DNA of 64,000 nt from Topomyia yanbarensis (GCF_030247195.1 NC_080671.1:28947543-29011542); one strand, 5' to 3'. Positions 23,660 through 36,700 are shown, counted from the first letter of the stretch. Notes: generated by a model from the sequence alone, not told the origin. Numbers and translations: made by a program.

Positions 23660-24243
23660 TAATAAAGTAATGCTAAATCTCGAAAGGAATAAGTCGAAAC
23701 GTTCGGAGTCGGAGGAAGCTGTTTTCCATACAAGATAATGCTGGTTGTAATCTCCAACTAACCAATGGGAAGCTTAGGGTTCTAGCGAATTGATAATGTC
23801 AAGTGCGGATTCAATATGATTCTGGATAACGTTTATGTTATCTGCGAAGTCCGGAGGGAGGTATACGACACCCATATATGTGTTAGTACCATGGCTACTG
23901 GTTAATCCAGAGTTGCTCTAGACCGTTTTTGCTATAACTTTTTTGTTGAGACGCTAAGCGATTGGAAACAGTTATGAGTACACCACCGCCCCTTTTCACC
24001 AGCAACGATTTGGTTCTATCGCTACGATAGACCGTATATTTAGGTCCGAGCAGCTGCAGCGAGTTGATTTCGTCGTTCAGCCATGTTTCTGTCAGGACAA
24101 TGACATCGTGCTCTGCGTCGGATATAGCTAACAACAGCTCATCGATCTTTGTGCATTGTCCTCTCACGTTCTGGTAGTATATTCTGAACTGGAACTGTTG
24201 ATTCGACAGAGGCAGTAGGATTCAGAGGGACATTTCTGGCTTT
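23660..24243 (-). pseudogene. LINE endonuclease (APE-like) N-terminal part, copy A
   Basis: The minus-strand frame at 24167-23895 reads 'RGQCTKIDELLLAISDAEHD', 'VIVLTETWLNDEINSLQLLG' and 'RGGGVLITVSNRLAS'. This is the start of the apurinic-type endonuclease that nicks target DNA for LINEs; the 'LTETWL' block holds the metal-binding Glu. The frame then fails, but homology continues to about 23660, where it meets the tandem repeat. Upstream on the same strand (to 24243) lies the 'NVPLNPTASVESTVP' linker seen also in copy B. The neighbouring ORF1 (next entry) points the opposite way. Confidence 0.85.
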
Positions 24244-24310
24244 TATAGCTAAGAATAGCTGTTCTAGACAAACATATCAAATTTTCCTAAGTGCAAATCA
24301 GAGCCTTTCT

Positions 24311-25008
24311 GTGTTTAGATTTTGTTTCGATTATTACGGCGTTATCATAAACTTATATGTAAGTACATTGCTGACGGAAAAGATGCCACACCGGCTGGTC
24401 CGAGCAGGAACCACATACTTAGAAAACGGGCGCCGGAAGTTGAAAACGGTGAACAAAATTTGGCATTTACTAGTGAAAGCTCTAGTTCGTTGAAACCACA
24501 CTCCCGAAACAGCCTCGTAAGAATGAGTCCGTTTTCATAGTGCGCCCAAAAGAAATGAATCAAAATGCCAGGAAAACTAAGAGAGAATTGGGTAGCAAAA
24601 TTGATCGTGCATCGAATAAAATTCAAACATTGCTTTCGTTTCTCTTAGTCTTAAATTTGCCGAAACTAGCCAACAAAATCGATATAGTAGAGCCTTGCAG
24701 CAATTAAAATATATTATCTTAAAATTCTAATAGTTCGAGAAGGCAATGGTGGCTCAATCATATTCCGCATGAAAGTGCGGAGGCAGTAGAATCAGCGGTT
24801 ATAGAGAAGCTTGGGGGAGAATTATGAAATCTTAGTTCCGAAACCGGCAAAACTAAGATTGAAGATTGCGGGTATTGTGAATCAGTTGTCAGAGATAGTC
24901 AGGAAGAACAAAATGAAGTAGTGAACTTAACAACTTAACTCATAACGTTGCTTAAAACTAAGCGGAATGATTACACGCCATATAATTATGTGATTGAAGT
25001 GAAGTGGT
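24311..25008 (+). pseudogene. LINE ORF1 (gag-like), copy A, divergent from the endonuclease
   Basis: ORF1 encodes the RNA-binding protein of the LINE particle. The + strand reads 'ATPAGPSRNHILRKRAPEVE' (about 24388) and 'TSESSSSLKPHSRNSLVR', then after stops 'VREGNGGSIIFRMKV' and 'LGENYEILVPKPAKLRLKIA' (about 24810). That last block is the 'YEV..PK...PRLKIVGI' signature of gag-like ORF1 RNA-recognition domains. 'NDYTPYNYVIEV' closes the match at about 25008, where other sequence begins. Several stops and shifts. The zinc knuckles seen in copy B are absent. About 430 bp of presumed 5' UTR present in copy B (37340-37765) is missing here. Confidence 0.75.
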
Positions 25009-25009
25009 A

Positions 25010-25160
25010 ATGTTTTGCAGTGGTTTCGATCTTACCTCACAGACCGAGAGATAGCGGTTGTCATAGGAGATTGCCAGGGCCCTATATTCACTTCTACGTC
25101 AGGAATACCTTAAGGAAGCCACTTGGAACCGTCGATGATTCTGATATTCCCCAGGGGAAT
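25010..25160 (+). pseudogene. RT fragment of a second LINE family
   Basis: The frame reads 'LQWFRSYLTDREIAVVIGDC' and 'GPIFTSTSGIP', then a stop, then 'GSHLEP'. This is the RT stretch before the catalytic loop ('WFRSYL..R...V..G....F....GIPQGSHLGP'). The GSHL motif differs from the GSN(L) of the neighbouring LINEs, so I take it as another family. It follows copy A of the inverted LINE directly. Confidence 0.7.
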
Positions 25161-25870
25161 CATCAGGAGGTTGTTCAGAACATCGTCGTCCCACCTTCGC
25201 CTACCAACACGAACATCGTACAAGCCACTATAGCTGTTCCACTAGGAACTGAATTACAAACAAGTGCTGCTCCTATTATAACCAACGCTATTTACCCGCC
25301 TAAGCAGCCAATTCCGGCACCGCATCACGATACTTTACACCTATGAAATGTAGCTCTATTAGATCCAAACTTTTTACACGAAGTATTTAAAAAAATTCGA
25401 TACCATAGTGACAAGATTGGAGCGTAGTATACATCATCGTTTAAAAACGTTATTCATGGAGCGCAAATTATACCACATTTACAAATCTGGCAGAACAAAT
25501 ATTTTTTTTGTACATTTCGAATTTTTTCTCTCGTGCAAGTTTTTGCAACGAGAAATTCGAGCTGGCATATTTTGGTCCAAATGGCTGACGTGATTTCTCT
25601 CATGTAAAACGATGCAACACGATTTTGAAATTTTCATGCGCGGTTTTTGCAAAGGCATTTGGGTTTGGTGTGCTGTGCACCTTATTAACACGTTGTATAG
25701 AACATTAAAATGAATTTCTGGTTAAATTGAATTGTTCGTTTGGCGCTTTAATTCATGAACATCTGTTGTTGTAACACTTTTAGTAAATAAAAAACAAAAA
25801 TCCATTCCAAGACAATTATTTTAACGATATATTTTACATGTATCGTGGAACATTTTTTAGGATTTTCATT
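25160..25870. other. Unassigned stretch with a Pro-rich open frame
   Basis: 25160-25346 continues open on the + strand with a composition unlike random DNA: 'QGNHQEVVQNIVVPPSPTNT' and 'IYPPKQPIPAPHHDTLH'. It could be part of a retroelement gag region, but I cannot name it. The rest to 25870 is AT-rich and featureless. Confidence 0.3.
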
Positions 25871-25875
25871 TTTAA

Positions 25876-26774
25876 CAGTTATGTGTCCAACAAAAAAAAA
25901 CACCTTTAGCAGCCCAACGAGGGTACCCGGGAACCCACAAATTGAAATGCTCATAACTATGGCTTCCTTTAACCGATTTTGACACTTTTAGATGTTTTGG
26001 ATTCAGGAACTCGTCCACTTTTTGATTCTGTACAACAGAAGCGGAATAATGGATCGAGTTTCTGGTAATCCGGATTTCCCGGAGTAATGTTCCAGTACTA
26101 GGATATGATTTGTAAATTTTAATAATGTCCTAGCAATATGAGTATCAAAACTCTTCAAATTGTCTCGGAAGCCTGTTTTTATTGTTACGGGACACTATGG
26201 CAATTTGAAAAATGAAATTGGAATGGAATGGCCACTTACGGCCCCACGGGAACCTGCTCCGGAATGTCCATTCCGGGGTCAAATCACCAAATGGTTCCAA
26301 AACCACGATATACAGCCTACTGATGCAATTCCAAGAATTTTGATACCCATATTGCTAGTATTCCATTGAAGTTCGCAAATAGTACCCCAACACTGGAACC
26401 TGTTTCCGGAAACCCGGATTCCCGGGAACCGAATGAAGTAACCCGATTCATTTTTACCAAGTCCAAAAGTGGATGAGTTCCTGAATCCAAAACGGCCAAA
26501 AGTATCGAAATCGGTTGGATATTACCTTATTTACGGGCATTTTAGTTTTGTGGGTACCCGGGTACCCACGTCGGACTGTTAGGTAGTAAAAAAATTCAGG
26601 AGCCCCTCCTCACTCCCACCCTTACTATATCAACAATATTATTAATCCAAAAACTTATCTTAGTGAAGTTCTAAGATGTCACAAAATTTCAATTTCCAGC
26701 TTTGGATAAAACATAGGAATTTAATTAATTGAAACTTAAAAAGGTACTCGGGTACCGCGTCGGACACACAACGG
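25876..26774 (+). mobile_element. TTAA-flanked MITE (piggyBac-type), copy 1, 899 bp
   Basis: It is bracketed by TTAA at 25872-25875 and 26775-26778. The ends are inverted repeats: CAGTTATGTGTCCAAC on the left and CCGTTGTGTGTCCGAC read inward on the right (13 of 16 identical). Inside are palindromic GGGTACCCGGGTACC-type motifs near both ends and a longer subterminal inverted repeat ('ttttggattcaggaactcgt' left, its complement near 26480). No transposase. Nearly identical to copy 2 at 42241-43125; a 69-residue frame is conserved only because the DNA is. Confidence 0.9.
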
Positions 26775-26779
26775 TTAAT

Positions 26780-29700
26780 TGTCTTTCTTTTAAAATAAGT
26801 TCTAACAATAACCTTTCAAAATTTAACCAAGTTTTCAGTGATTATTTGATCCGCCAACTGAAGTCGTAATTATTTCATTAAACTATGGATTAATTGTTGA
26901 CCCCCTGCGAAGCTTAATCCTGGCTAGTTTGATAGATCCGCGCACGTTAATGTGAAACGTCCATCGTTTTGAATAAGTTTAACTATCAAGCGTTGTTAAA
27001 CTAGTGTCAAATATAGGGAAAAAATCTCGTCAAATTGTAAACTGATTTCAGAGTCAAACCCATAACACCAATTGGTATAATGATAGTATTGGTTTCACAA
27101 ATCCAAGCAAAAATCCGATTTTTTTCTATTTCTAATAATATTACTTTAGAAGACACCATTAATTACTACAAGTAGTTGTGCGGAATAACCTAATTCAACC
27201 AACGTAAATGAGCCAAAAATAAATGGTATGCTGTGCAACGTAACGATGAAATAAGATGTAGAAAGAGAAACAGGTTTGTTTTAATTTGAAATGTGTAAAG
27301 TAAAGTAAATATCATTTGAAACAACCAAAAAGGTTAGACAGTAAGTAACAATCACCAAACAAAATTACAGGTTCAGCAACCAAGCCAAGATCAAATCGGG
27401 TAGCATAATTACAATGATCAGGCACGATAATTGTAAGCCAATCGATTAATTATATAAGAAAACAAACAAAGCTGATGTTATGACCAACGCTAGGACAACC
27501 ATAACGACAGCGTCGCGTCAGCCGCTTGCTTGGATTGATCGTGCTCACCTGCGTTTCATGTTTATACCCAGCGGTTCATAAATAAATGAAGCGTTTCACT
27601 GTTGGGAAAAACTCGCTTGCGCAAACAGGGAATCTTTCTCTTATTTTGTTAGCCTTTCCAAACAAACTAATGGATGCTTAAGTGTCGGTGATTTTTTGCA
27701 CACTTAAATATGTGCAAATATTTTCGAACAAGTTTGACTTTCCTGTTGGATTTTCACATCATCTCCATCGTTAATGCGCTTTGACAGCACAACAATAGTT
27801 CAGTCCCAGTACCAGGGTCACGAATCTCCTTGTATGATTGTCATCAAAAAGCTTAGTTTGCATCTCAATAAACACTCGTCTCTTGTTGTATAGGGCGTGG
27901 TTCAAATTGAATTAATAATCTAACAACGTTAATAACCAGTAACATTCGCTTGTCATTCACACTGTCTATCAGTTGGTTGTAAGTAACCTTTTGAGCTGAG
28001 CTGCGGTTAAATAATTTATTTTATGTCACTATCAGTGAATCTATAATATTTCTAGACGTTCGGAATTCCGGGAGCTGACTCCTGGGGGCTTGTCAGTGAT
28101 TCTAAACCTTCTATTTTATAGTTGTGAACTTTCATTTTCTTCTTTTACTAATTCTCTCATGTGTGAGCAGGAAAATACACTTCAAATATTTTGTTTAACC
28201 CCGTTAATTAAAATTCGTGGTACTTACGCGTACCTGGTTCCAACCATAAAATATATGAATAGAACAATAGTTGAAACTCACCTGAAAAGAAGAAAGAAAA
28301 GCATAACATTAGTAAGCGACTATTAAAATTTACCGATAGCGAATCGAATTGGCGGCGAAGGACAACAATTGACCATTAAAAGCATCAAAGCTTTCCGATA
28401 TCACAGCACCGAAATGCGCTGAACTAGTTTGACGGTGTAGTAGTTTCGCCTCGGGGCTCCCGAAAAAAAAAATAACGACCGATGATAAGCTCATTGTTTT
28501 GATTTTACACATTCTGGTCCCGACCAGTGGCGGTGCACCACTCCAAGGCCTACTAGAATCGTTGATCGTTGTTGTAAACTGACATCTGGGGCAGCTACCG
28601 GTTCGGGAGCCTAGATTTTTTTTATTTGTTTTTATTTTCGATCTAAATTCCATTGTGTGATGTAGACCCAGATACAGGGTCGGATTCGAGCTACCTCCCT
28701 TCCTCCCGCACAGACCGATTTGAATGGTCATTGTTTCCAATTGCATATCGCGCACCGCTCGTGTAGAACTAAGTAGGCATGTATAGCTATACCTACCGTT
28801 CAACTGATATTGATCTCTAGAGTCAATGCGTGAATCAAGTCAGAAGCAGTTTCGCAGTGCAGAAGCGAGACAATCAGCATTATTATTATTAGCCTTCATT
28901 AGCGGGACGTTTATTGGCATTAATTGTGGATCGTGATAGACTTGGCAAATGTCGTATGCATTTGAAGTGGATGACGACCGGGTAAGTGACCAGTCATCAA
29001 ACCCCGCAAAGTCAGAACAGTGGACAGATGAAATGAAAATTCTTATTACTTATAGGTATCAGAACTTTAAACTGTAATACACATACGAAGAAATGTGAGA
29101 ACGGTCGCAGCGATGATGATCTTTAATCATTCGTTTCCTGTACAGCGAACATATTTCTTCGGCAACCGAACGAACGGGAGGAAATGCTACGTTTCGGATG
29201 GGCGGAAAATAGTAATGACAGCTGACGAGACGGGACGAGATGAGAGAGCCAGCTAACAACAGAAGATGCTCGCGCTGGCTCCGACTGAATGGCGGAAGTT
29301 TATTAAATAATGCAGCTGGGGTATGATAAGTTGCGTTACATTGATACTTACTACTCTAAAGGGAAGATATGGTTACTCTTTCAGCCGTCTTCAAGTAAAC
29401 ATTGCAATTGTGCTACGATACTAACTAACATACTAACATCTGTGGCCTTGGAATTAATTGTAATGGTTGGAGCAATTCATTGACCGACTCCGAAACATAT
29501 TTTGAAAGCTACCTTCAGAAACGAACTCCAGTATTGATCACATCCACGCACCTACGCCCCCACAGTTGAATCTTTAAATTTTGACAGAACCTTCATCAAT
29601 CAGCACGGCAATCACTTTGCGTGGGAAGACATAAGGGCTTCACATCAGCTAATTCGCTTGTCTCGTGAACACAGTACCTACCTATTAGTTTGCAGCAAGG

Positions 29701-30900
29701 ACTGACCTCTACAACTTCAGCATCCGCGCCATAGTCTAGCTCTAAATATTGCGGCCCACTTCTTAGCCAGCGACACCTCCGTAAATATCTTAACGCAAGG
29801 CTCTTTTTTTCTGCGTTGACCAACCAGATCTATTTACGACTTTTGTCGCGGATTTTATCTTCCCGCTGCTCGGTTCCGGACCATTGAGCATGTTTGATAA
29901 TTCTTCTTCTTGTTGATCTGTCTGTTGTCCGAACCGAGTTCCTCCGATCCTACGCACTGCTTGTCACATGGATAATGTGACAATTTAAAAGTAGAAAAAC
30001 AACACCTTCCCACTTCGGTGCTTGATGGAAGAGATGAATCGAACCACGATTAATTAAATGGTCGTTTTGGATGCTGATGTTCTCTTTCGGAAAGGCCTAT
30101 TTGTTTGACAATCGTTGTTGACCGCGGGAACAGATATCTACTCTTTGCACTATCGAACGGCTATTGTTCCGAAAATAGATACCAACCGCTCGTAAAATTC
30201 TCCTTCGAACTTGGACTGAATATGTTTTAATGGTTTTTCAATAGTCGTCCCACCTTTGCTCCGCAACTGTGCGCGGTGCAGGTTTGCAGTTTACGAGCCA
30301 AGTGTTATTTTACTCCAGCTGATGTTCACCGGTTGGCCTTCCTACACTTGCCTTTGCTTGCTGCCCCGCCCTCTGGATGAGCAATTTGCAAGTGGAGACC
30401 TTTTCCGTCCATGCAAGGTGGGCTTCACTGATATGAAGTACCACCACGACTTCATGCAGCATCATTTGAAAGATCGCTCTTAAATGCCGACGTGACCATC
30501 GTCGGTGACAGTAACGGCTTTCGTGGGGGTTACGTTTTAATGACACTATCAAGAGCAATTTTATGGATATGATAGCTTTTATGTTGATAATTGGCTTTTT
30601 AATTACTGGCAGCTAATATTTCACACCTTTCGTGTGTTGTGTTGCTTTTGCTGGGTGTTTTCAGCCGCTTGTTGTCAATTTGTTTCAACTTCTTGTGGCA
30701 AAGTGTCTTTATGCCGTTTTAATGTAGATATTATTTTGCAATGAAAAACATTAAAATGTTAATAAAATTCAATATACGCCATGAATCATTTTTTATTGGT
30801 GTAATGACATTAGACTGGTCTAAGCTGATAAATTTGAAAAATGAGCGGGATCTGAAATTTCAAATCTTGGTCATAAAAATGATAGTTTGGATATAAAGTT
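26780..30900. other. Gene-free stretch, largely unique-looking sequence
   Basis: About 4 kb without a repeat match to the rest of the window. Base composition is close to balanced between about 28.3 and 30.6 kb. The longest frame (28330-28803, minus, 157 codons) has no recognisable domain. I saw no convincing splice-bounded coding block. Intron or intergenic DNA is the best description. Confidence 0.45.
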
Positions 30901-30959
30901 TTTTCACATTTCATCTGAAGACCCCCTCTCAAAAGGAGTGGTTGTCTGAGGATATGGAC

Positions 30960-32050
30960 AGACAATAACAAGCGCAAGTGGCCATCCACATTGACGGCTT
31001 TCTGATGTAAGGACGTACTGGTTGCGGTCTCTACTGTCGTAAACTGAGATTGGAACAGACCTTCTCGATAGGTAGATAATGTACTGTATTCAAAGCAGAA
31101 AGCTTTGCGTGAGGTATATTCAGTTTTTTAACAGTTTGTCAGGCAAAATTATTTACTTCTGCTCTGATAGTCAGGCTGCAATCAAGGCTCTTAGCTGGGA
31201 CAAATTACGGTCCGAGCTAGTGTTTGCATGTCCAATTCAAATGAAAGAACTTAAAATTAACAATATCATCAACCTCATTTGGGTGCCTGCACATTCCGAT
31301 ACTTCTGGTAACGCATGGGTCGACGAATTGACCAGAACAAGCATTTTGGTTGGTTCTGAAATTGCACCAGTTTTAACAATGATCCAGTCTTAGCCTTCAA
31401 CAGAGAACTGCAACCAGAGTTACAAATAATCGACACCCTTTTTTGACGGCTGAAAATGAACCTGATGCGACTCGCACTGAATAAAAAAATATTCATTCAA
31501 ATATCCATGTCATTCATTCAGTTGAATATCGTACATTATATTCATTTCACTAATTATCAAGGAAAATGTTTTCAAATGCCGGTAAAGCATATGAAACAAC
31601 AATCATCATCGCTTACATTGTGCCAGGGCCTACATTGATGCGTTTGATTCGTTGCTGCACGGTCGCTTCGTGTAATAATCGGAGACGAATGAAAATGTGC
31701 ATGGATGAATGGGCGGTTTGTTCGTTTGACGTTTTCAGCTGCGTTACTGAGAATTGAAAATGAATGTGGCTGAATATAATCAATTTTCATTTAATGAATT
31801 TGAATATTTTTAATTCTGACTGCAACTATTGACACTGGAAACTTGCCGTCAAACAAAAGCTCGTGTCTAGCGAATTTCAAAAAAAAAATCCTCTTAGGCG
31901 CTTTAGGAAACAATATTGTGCCATGCCGATTAAGGTTTTAACCGGCCACTACAAATTCAATTATCACATGGCTTCTATTGAGCAAGGTGAGCGCGCAGCA
32001 CGCGATTTCTGTAGATCCGACTTGACAACCTATCAATTTTAGTAGCACCA
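30960..32050 (+). pseudogene. LINE RNase H domain and C-terminal tail, split by a hAT MITE
   Basis: RNase H of an I/R1-type LINE degrades the RNA strand after target-primed reverse transcription. 'GRTGCGLYCRKLRLEQTFSI' starts near 31010. 'FCSDSQAAIKAL', with a catalytic Asp, is at about 31157. 'LIWVPAHSDTSGNAWVDEL' is at about 31280-31340; here the usual PGHS is PAHS and the usual ADEL is VDEL, so the site is altered. Stops and a shift are present. After the MITE at 31415-31818 the tail resumes with 'IKVLTGHYKFNYHMASIEQG' (about 31930-31985), a post-RNase H LINE motif. The element is dead and 5'-truncated. Confidence 0.8.
31415..31818 (+). mobile_element. hAT-type MITE, copy 1, 404 bp
   Basis: The ends are CAGAGTTACAAATAATC and, read inward on the other strand, CAGAATTAAAAATATTC. 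The element is flanked by a perfect 8-bp duplication ACTGCAAC (31407-31414 and 31819-31826), the size made by hAT transposases. CAGAG fits the hAT terminal pattern. There is no transposase. It lies inside the LINE RNase H relic and matches the copy at 32228-32632 in inverse orientation. Confidence 0.93.
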
Positions 32051-32227
32051 GACAGTTCAACAGATATTGCGAGCAAGCATAAAACACAGCATCGCTTTCA
32101 ACATATTTGAATGCAAACATAGTTCGGGAATATAATCAGAACCACCCGAGAAAGAGCGTGATACACGGCAACACTACGGCAGACCCGCTGAAAATTACGA
32201 ACGAACTTCGCAGAGGTTTCTGCCAAC

Positions 32228-32632
32228 CAGAGTTAAAAATATTCAAATTCATTGAATGAAAATTGATCATATTCAGCCGCATTCATTTTCAATATTCAGT
32301 GACGCAGCTGAAAACGTCAAACGAACAAACCGCCCATTCATCCATGCACATTTTCATTCGTCTACGATTATTACACGAAGCGACCGTGCAGCAACGAATC
32401 AAACGCAACAAAGTAGGCCCTGGCACAATGTAAGCGATGATGATTGTTGTTTCATACGCTTTACCGGCATTTGAAAACATTTTCCTTGATAATTAGTGAA
32501 ATAAATATATTGTTCGATATTCAACTGAATGAATAACACGGATATTTGAATGAATATTTTTTCTATTCACCGCGAGTCGCATCAGGTTCATTTTCAGCCG
32601 TCAAAAAAGAGCTTCGATTATTTGTAACTCTG
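32228..32632 (-). mobile_element. hAT-type MITE, copy 2, 405 bp, inverted
   Basis: Same family as 31415-31818 in opposite orientation, with a perfect 8-bp duplication CTGCCAAC (32220-32227 and 32633-32640). The termini are CAGAGTTAAAAATATTC on the left and CAGAGTTACAAATAATC read inward on the right. The two copies are separated by about 410 bp and could pair as a large hairpin. Near-identical 60-70 codon frames on opposite strands are by-products. Confidence 0.93.
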
Positions 32633-32699
32633 CTGCCAACGCTGCCCTACCGCGGTCATTCCTGGAACGTCTATGGAAACGAGCTACAAAGTATTTATG

Positions 32700-33105
32700 T
32701 TAGGAATTGATAGCAGTCCTCACCGTCGGAACCTCATGCTGGAACATGCCCCATCAGTTGGAAAAGAAGATTCTTACTGGAATGTATTAACTGTGTCTAC
32801 GACGGCCAACCTATTCCACCCTCTTGAAAATTAAACTTAATAATCCCCATCCCAGTCCCACGAGGGTACCTTTCGTTCCTCGGGGAAGTTATAAAGCGGG
32901 TGCCTAGTACGCACCTTATGAGCTTCTTGGAGATGAAGGACAATCTGGACCATTGTCAGTTCGCCTTCGCCGCTATTTTAGTTATTATGATGGCATACAA
33001 CACGGTTAACCGAGGGGAAGTCCCCCGATTTGTGGTCAGCTGGGGAGCTATCGGAACCTTGGGCAGCTTTTTGAATGACTTTTCAAATCTTCTATCGGAG
33101 AAAAT
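32700..33105 (+). pseudogene. LINE reverse transcriptase fragment (RNase H-type family)
   Basis: The frame starting at 32900 reads 'STHLMSFLEMKDNLDHCQFA', then 'MAYNTVNRGEVPRFVVSWGA'. It corresponds to the RT stretch '..HL..FLE....L...QFAFR..RGT...' and '..KAYN.V.R......L...G' of I/R1-type LINEs; part between the two blocks is deleted. It lies downstream of the RNase H fragment, the reverse of gene order, so it comes from a separate insertion or a rearrangement. Confidence 0.7.
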
Positions 33106-33109
33106 GGCA

Positions 33110-33745
33110 TCTTTTCGCAATCATTTTTAGTTTATCGATTTCAAGTTTCTCTTTGTGCGAGTTAGCACATGGCAGGGTTTTTGTGTTGCTCTTTTTTATC
33201 GGTGTGTTTCGCTCTTTATATACATTGTGTGAGGAAATAACGCACCCAAAGATTCTAAGATACGAATATGTGTGTTTTCGACCCATTTCAAGCTCCTGTG
33301 CCATTTAAATGTATTTAATCTTCGTGTTATAGATATCACACTCATTTATTACTTCTTTGTGAAAAATGACCCATGAAAAAAAAATTATTTCTACGCTCAA
33401 AAGTCGCTTACTACGATCGGTCTCGGCTTGGTTCACATGCAAACATGACCTGCTACGAAAAAAATATGTACTTGAAATTAAAATTTACATCCAAACAAGA
33501 TATTCTTCGCGGACCCCCAGCAATTACCTCACTGCCCCCTGTCTTCATAATTTGCAATAGGAGATTTTCTCGCCTTTCCAATAGATTTAAAATGCAAAGT
33601 ATACTTTTTGCATTAAAGATGTTTTAAGACGAATAAGTTTTAAAAAGTTCAATAACAAATTTTTATGTAAAAAATTATAATAATTTGATGGTGTGTGCAG
33701 AGCGATTTTTTCACCAAATATGATCCTCTATCATCCCTCGAGAGG
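33110..33745. other. Gene-free stretch, no recognisable feature
   Basis: AT-rich sequence without a supported coding frame or repeat match, leading into the LINE ORF1 on the minus strand. Confidence 0.35.
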
Positions 33746-33749
33746 TTCT

Positions 33750-36700
33750 TAACCATGAATCAAACACGCTGTATACAGCGCATTCGAAACTAAAGACTGT
33801 ATGTTTTGTCTCCCGATTCAGCTCTATTCATCTGAGCGCAGCATAGTGATTCTGATGTACAATCTGCTGTAGCGTGGTCTTCCGAGCATTCAGAGCATAC
33901 CTGAGAGTATTTGCACTCAGTACTCTAATACCCATACGTAACGCGTACTATTCCAAAACACTCAACCACTCTATATTTTTCCAAGCCGATGTTTACACTC
34001 CCTAACTTGAGCATGGTCTCAAATGAATCAGCATTCACTTCAATCACATAATTATATGGCGTGTAATCATTCCGCTTAGTTTTAAGCAACGTTATGAGTT
34101 AAGTTGCTCAGTTCACTACTTCATTTTGTTCTTCCTGACTATCTCTGACAATTAGGGTTACCAAATTGGCCTAGAGCAAATTAAGGACACATTAAATCAA
34201 ATGTTAAAGTATGCACTTAGTATTCTGACAATTTATTAATTCTGTAGCAGTGGTCTTCACTAGTGGTCATATTTGGAAAGTTCTATCTGCGATTTGTTCG
34301 TAAAATACACGTGTTACAGTGGGAAAAGTTTCGTCTTGACATAATCAGTAAAAAGCTGTGCTAGATGGAAGACGAGAACAAAAAGATCAGTGGGCAGTGT
34401 CAGAGAAACTCCAAGTCGATTGGTATGATTTTTTTATTATTTACTACAAAAAATCTAGAACTGAGCCACTCTTGAACATGCCCTTCGATCATTACTTGAC
34501 TCGAAATTATTTTCCCAAATCGATCAAACCTGGAAGGAGTGTGTTGAATACTCTTTATTTAAACATAGTTCTAAATGTGTATCAAATGAAGCAACAAACA
34601 GCTTCAAAGTTCGAAACAAAACTGTTTGAAATAATAAATCCAAACGATTTGCTGTGAATGTAATCGTTCCTGTTCCAATTCCACTTTCAAACTCCTTTAT
34701 AAAACCCAATGCTGTTGAATATGCCCAAAGAAATTTGATCGGTATAAAAAACTAAACCTGCGATAAAAATTAAAAACCATTTTTGGTCACTGTTCTAACT
34801 CAACTCATTACTCAAAAAAAATTCCAACTAACTCGCGCCTTTAAGAAAGCACGAACCCAGTTAAGTGCGCCCGTGCTCTGGAAATTCTTACAGAAACATG
34901 TAATCGGATACCTTAGTGATAAAAACGCATTATATACATCCGAAATATGAAACGTTTTGCTATTAGGTACTTACAAATCGACAGCAGCATTTTGACATGA
35001 GAATTATCAGCCCAATGCACACACAAGCATAAAAGAAAAATTATTTTTCCCAACGCTAACTAACAATCAGCACACACACGTGCAGCTTGCTAAACTCAAG
35101 CCAAACCCACCCTTATCCCCCAGAAGAAATACCGAGAGGTAGTCCCTGGGGAACACCGAGAGGTAGTCCCTGGGGAGCGGCGGATCCATTGTAAAAAATG
35201 CCAAACCCACCCTACCAACCCATTTTACAAATCATCGAGTGTACACAACTCGAACCATACCATAGCATATCTATACTCGTTCGTTTCAAATCGCTTTGCA
35301 CACAGCAAATAACCGAGAACAAATTCGAACACGGTTAACAGTGTTCATCCGCTTATTGTACCGTCCGGACGTTAGAGACATTAGGTTGTTCGTTTGGCAG
35401 ACGAGCGACGAATGATTCAAACGGACAAGCGGTACTTCTATTTGTAACTTCACGTATTTGATGTAGTCTCAGGTGACACATCCCGAATATTGAAGGCTCT
35501 GACTAACCAACGAGCGATGTGCGTTTTACGGACAACTGCAATCATGCTGCAGCTGATACGGCGCGCCGGCGTCATAAAGCAAACTGATGAATTTTTCTTC
35601 TGGACCAAATATACGTGCTAACAATGCCAGCTCACTCGGTCGAATAATTTTGAAATATGGTTAGGTTTGAGACTAAAATTAAGGAACTTTGAGGTAAAAT
35701 AAAGGACGCTTCCCAAACTCGTCACAATTAAGGACATGTCCTTTAAAATAAGGACGGTTGGTAATACTAGATTACCTCAAGCGCCAACATGGTCAACATT
35801 TAAAAGAAATTGTTTTCAAACAATAAATGGCAAAAAATCTTCTTTCGATTGACAAATAAACATTTTGTGATTTACTCCATTTTTCAAATTTTTGCGAGAT
35901 CAAAAAAACGTCATGATAATTCACCTTGTATTAAATTATTCAGATCAACTTCATTCCAATAGAATCAATTTCAATTGTCATTTTCAAATACTTCCAGCGA
36001 TTGTTGTTGTTAATGCATACTCTCTGCGACTCATTCCAACCAAAAGTTTTTACTTAGAAGTAACCAAAATTTGTCGGATAACTCGATATGAGGTGTGGCC
36101 AAAGTGGTTATCTTCGTTCAATATACACCATTCCAATTTGTCTCGATCAAGATTCAACGCCCCAGTTCAACTGCTGGAAAATAAGCCGGAATCCCGATTT
36201 TATCAGAATTCTGGCTCAAGTGACAACTGATTCAGGATCCAATTCCGAATAGATTTGGCAGGGATGTCCTTAATTTGCTCTCAGTACAATTGGTAACCTT
36301 AGGTAATCCATTAGACTGGTCCAATTTTTGATGACGGATTCGAGTATTTCAAGTGATATCTGGCTAATTAGTCGAGTAATGTTAGTGTCCGATGGGAATG
36401 TCACCACCGCTATGTTTTCTTCAATGCGTGCTGGATGTGGTCGATTTGTTCGCTAATCATCCTATAACGAGAACTGCAACTTTTACTCTTTGATTGTATG
36501 GTGAATAGTGGAGTCAGTTGGCCGATTATGTCGACCATATTATGGTCGGAGTGCACGAAACACATTTCTCACTGATTGCTGATTTTCGAAATATAGTTGA
36601 ATAATTTGAGAATGGTGAGCATACTGTGGTGGCAAACAATACTAAACTACAATAACATGACATGCCCTGTTAAAAACCATCATGTTGAACCACCCTGTAT

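Noticed and set aside
28330..28803. 157-codon minus-strand frame
   Set aside because: No domain, no splice context, and a composition expected of chance in more GC-rich DNA.
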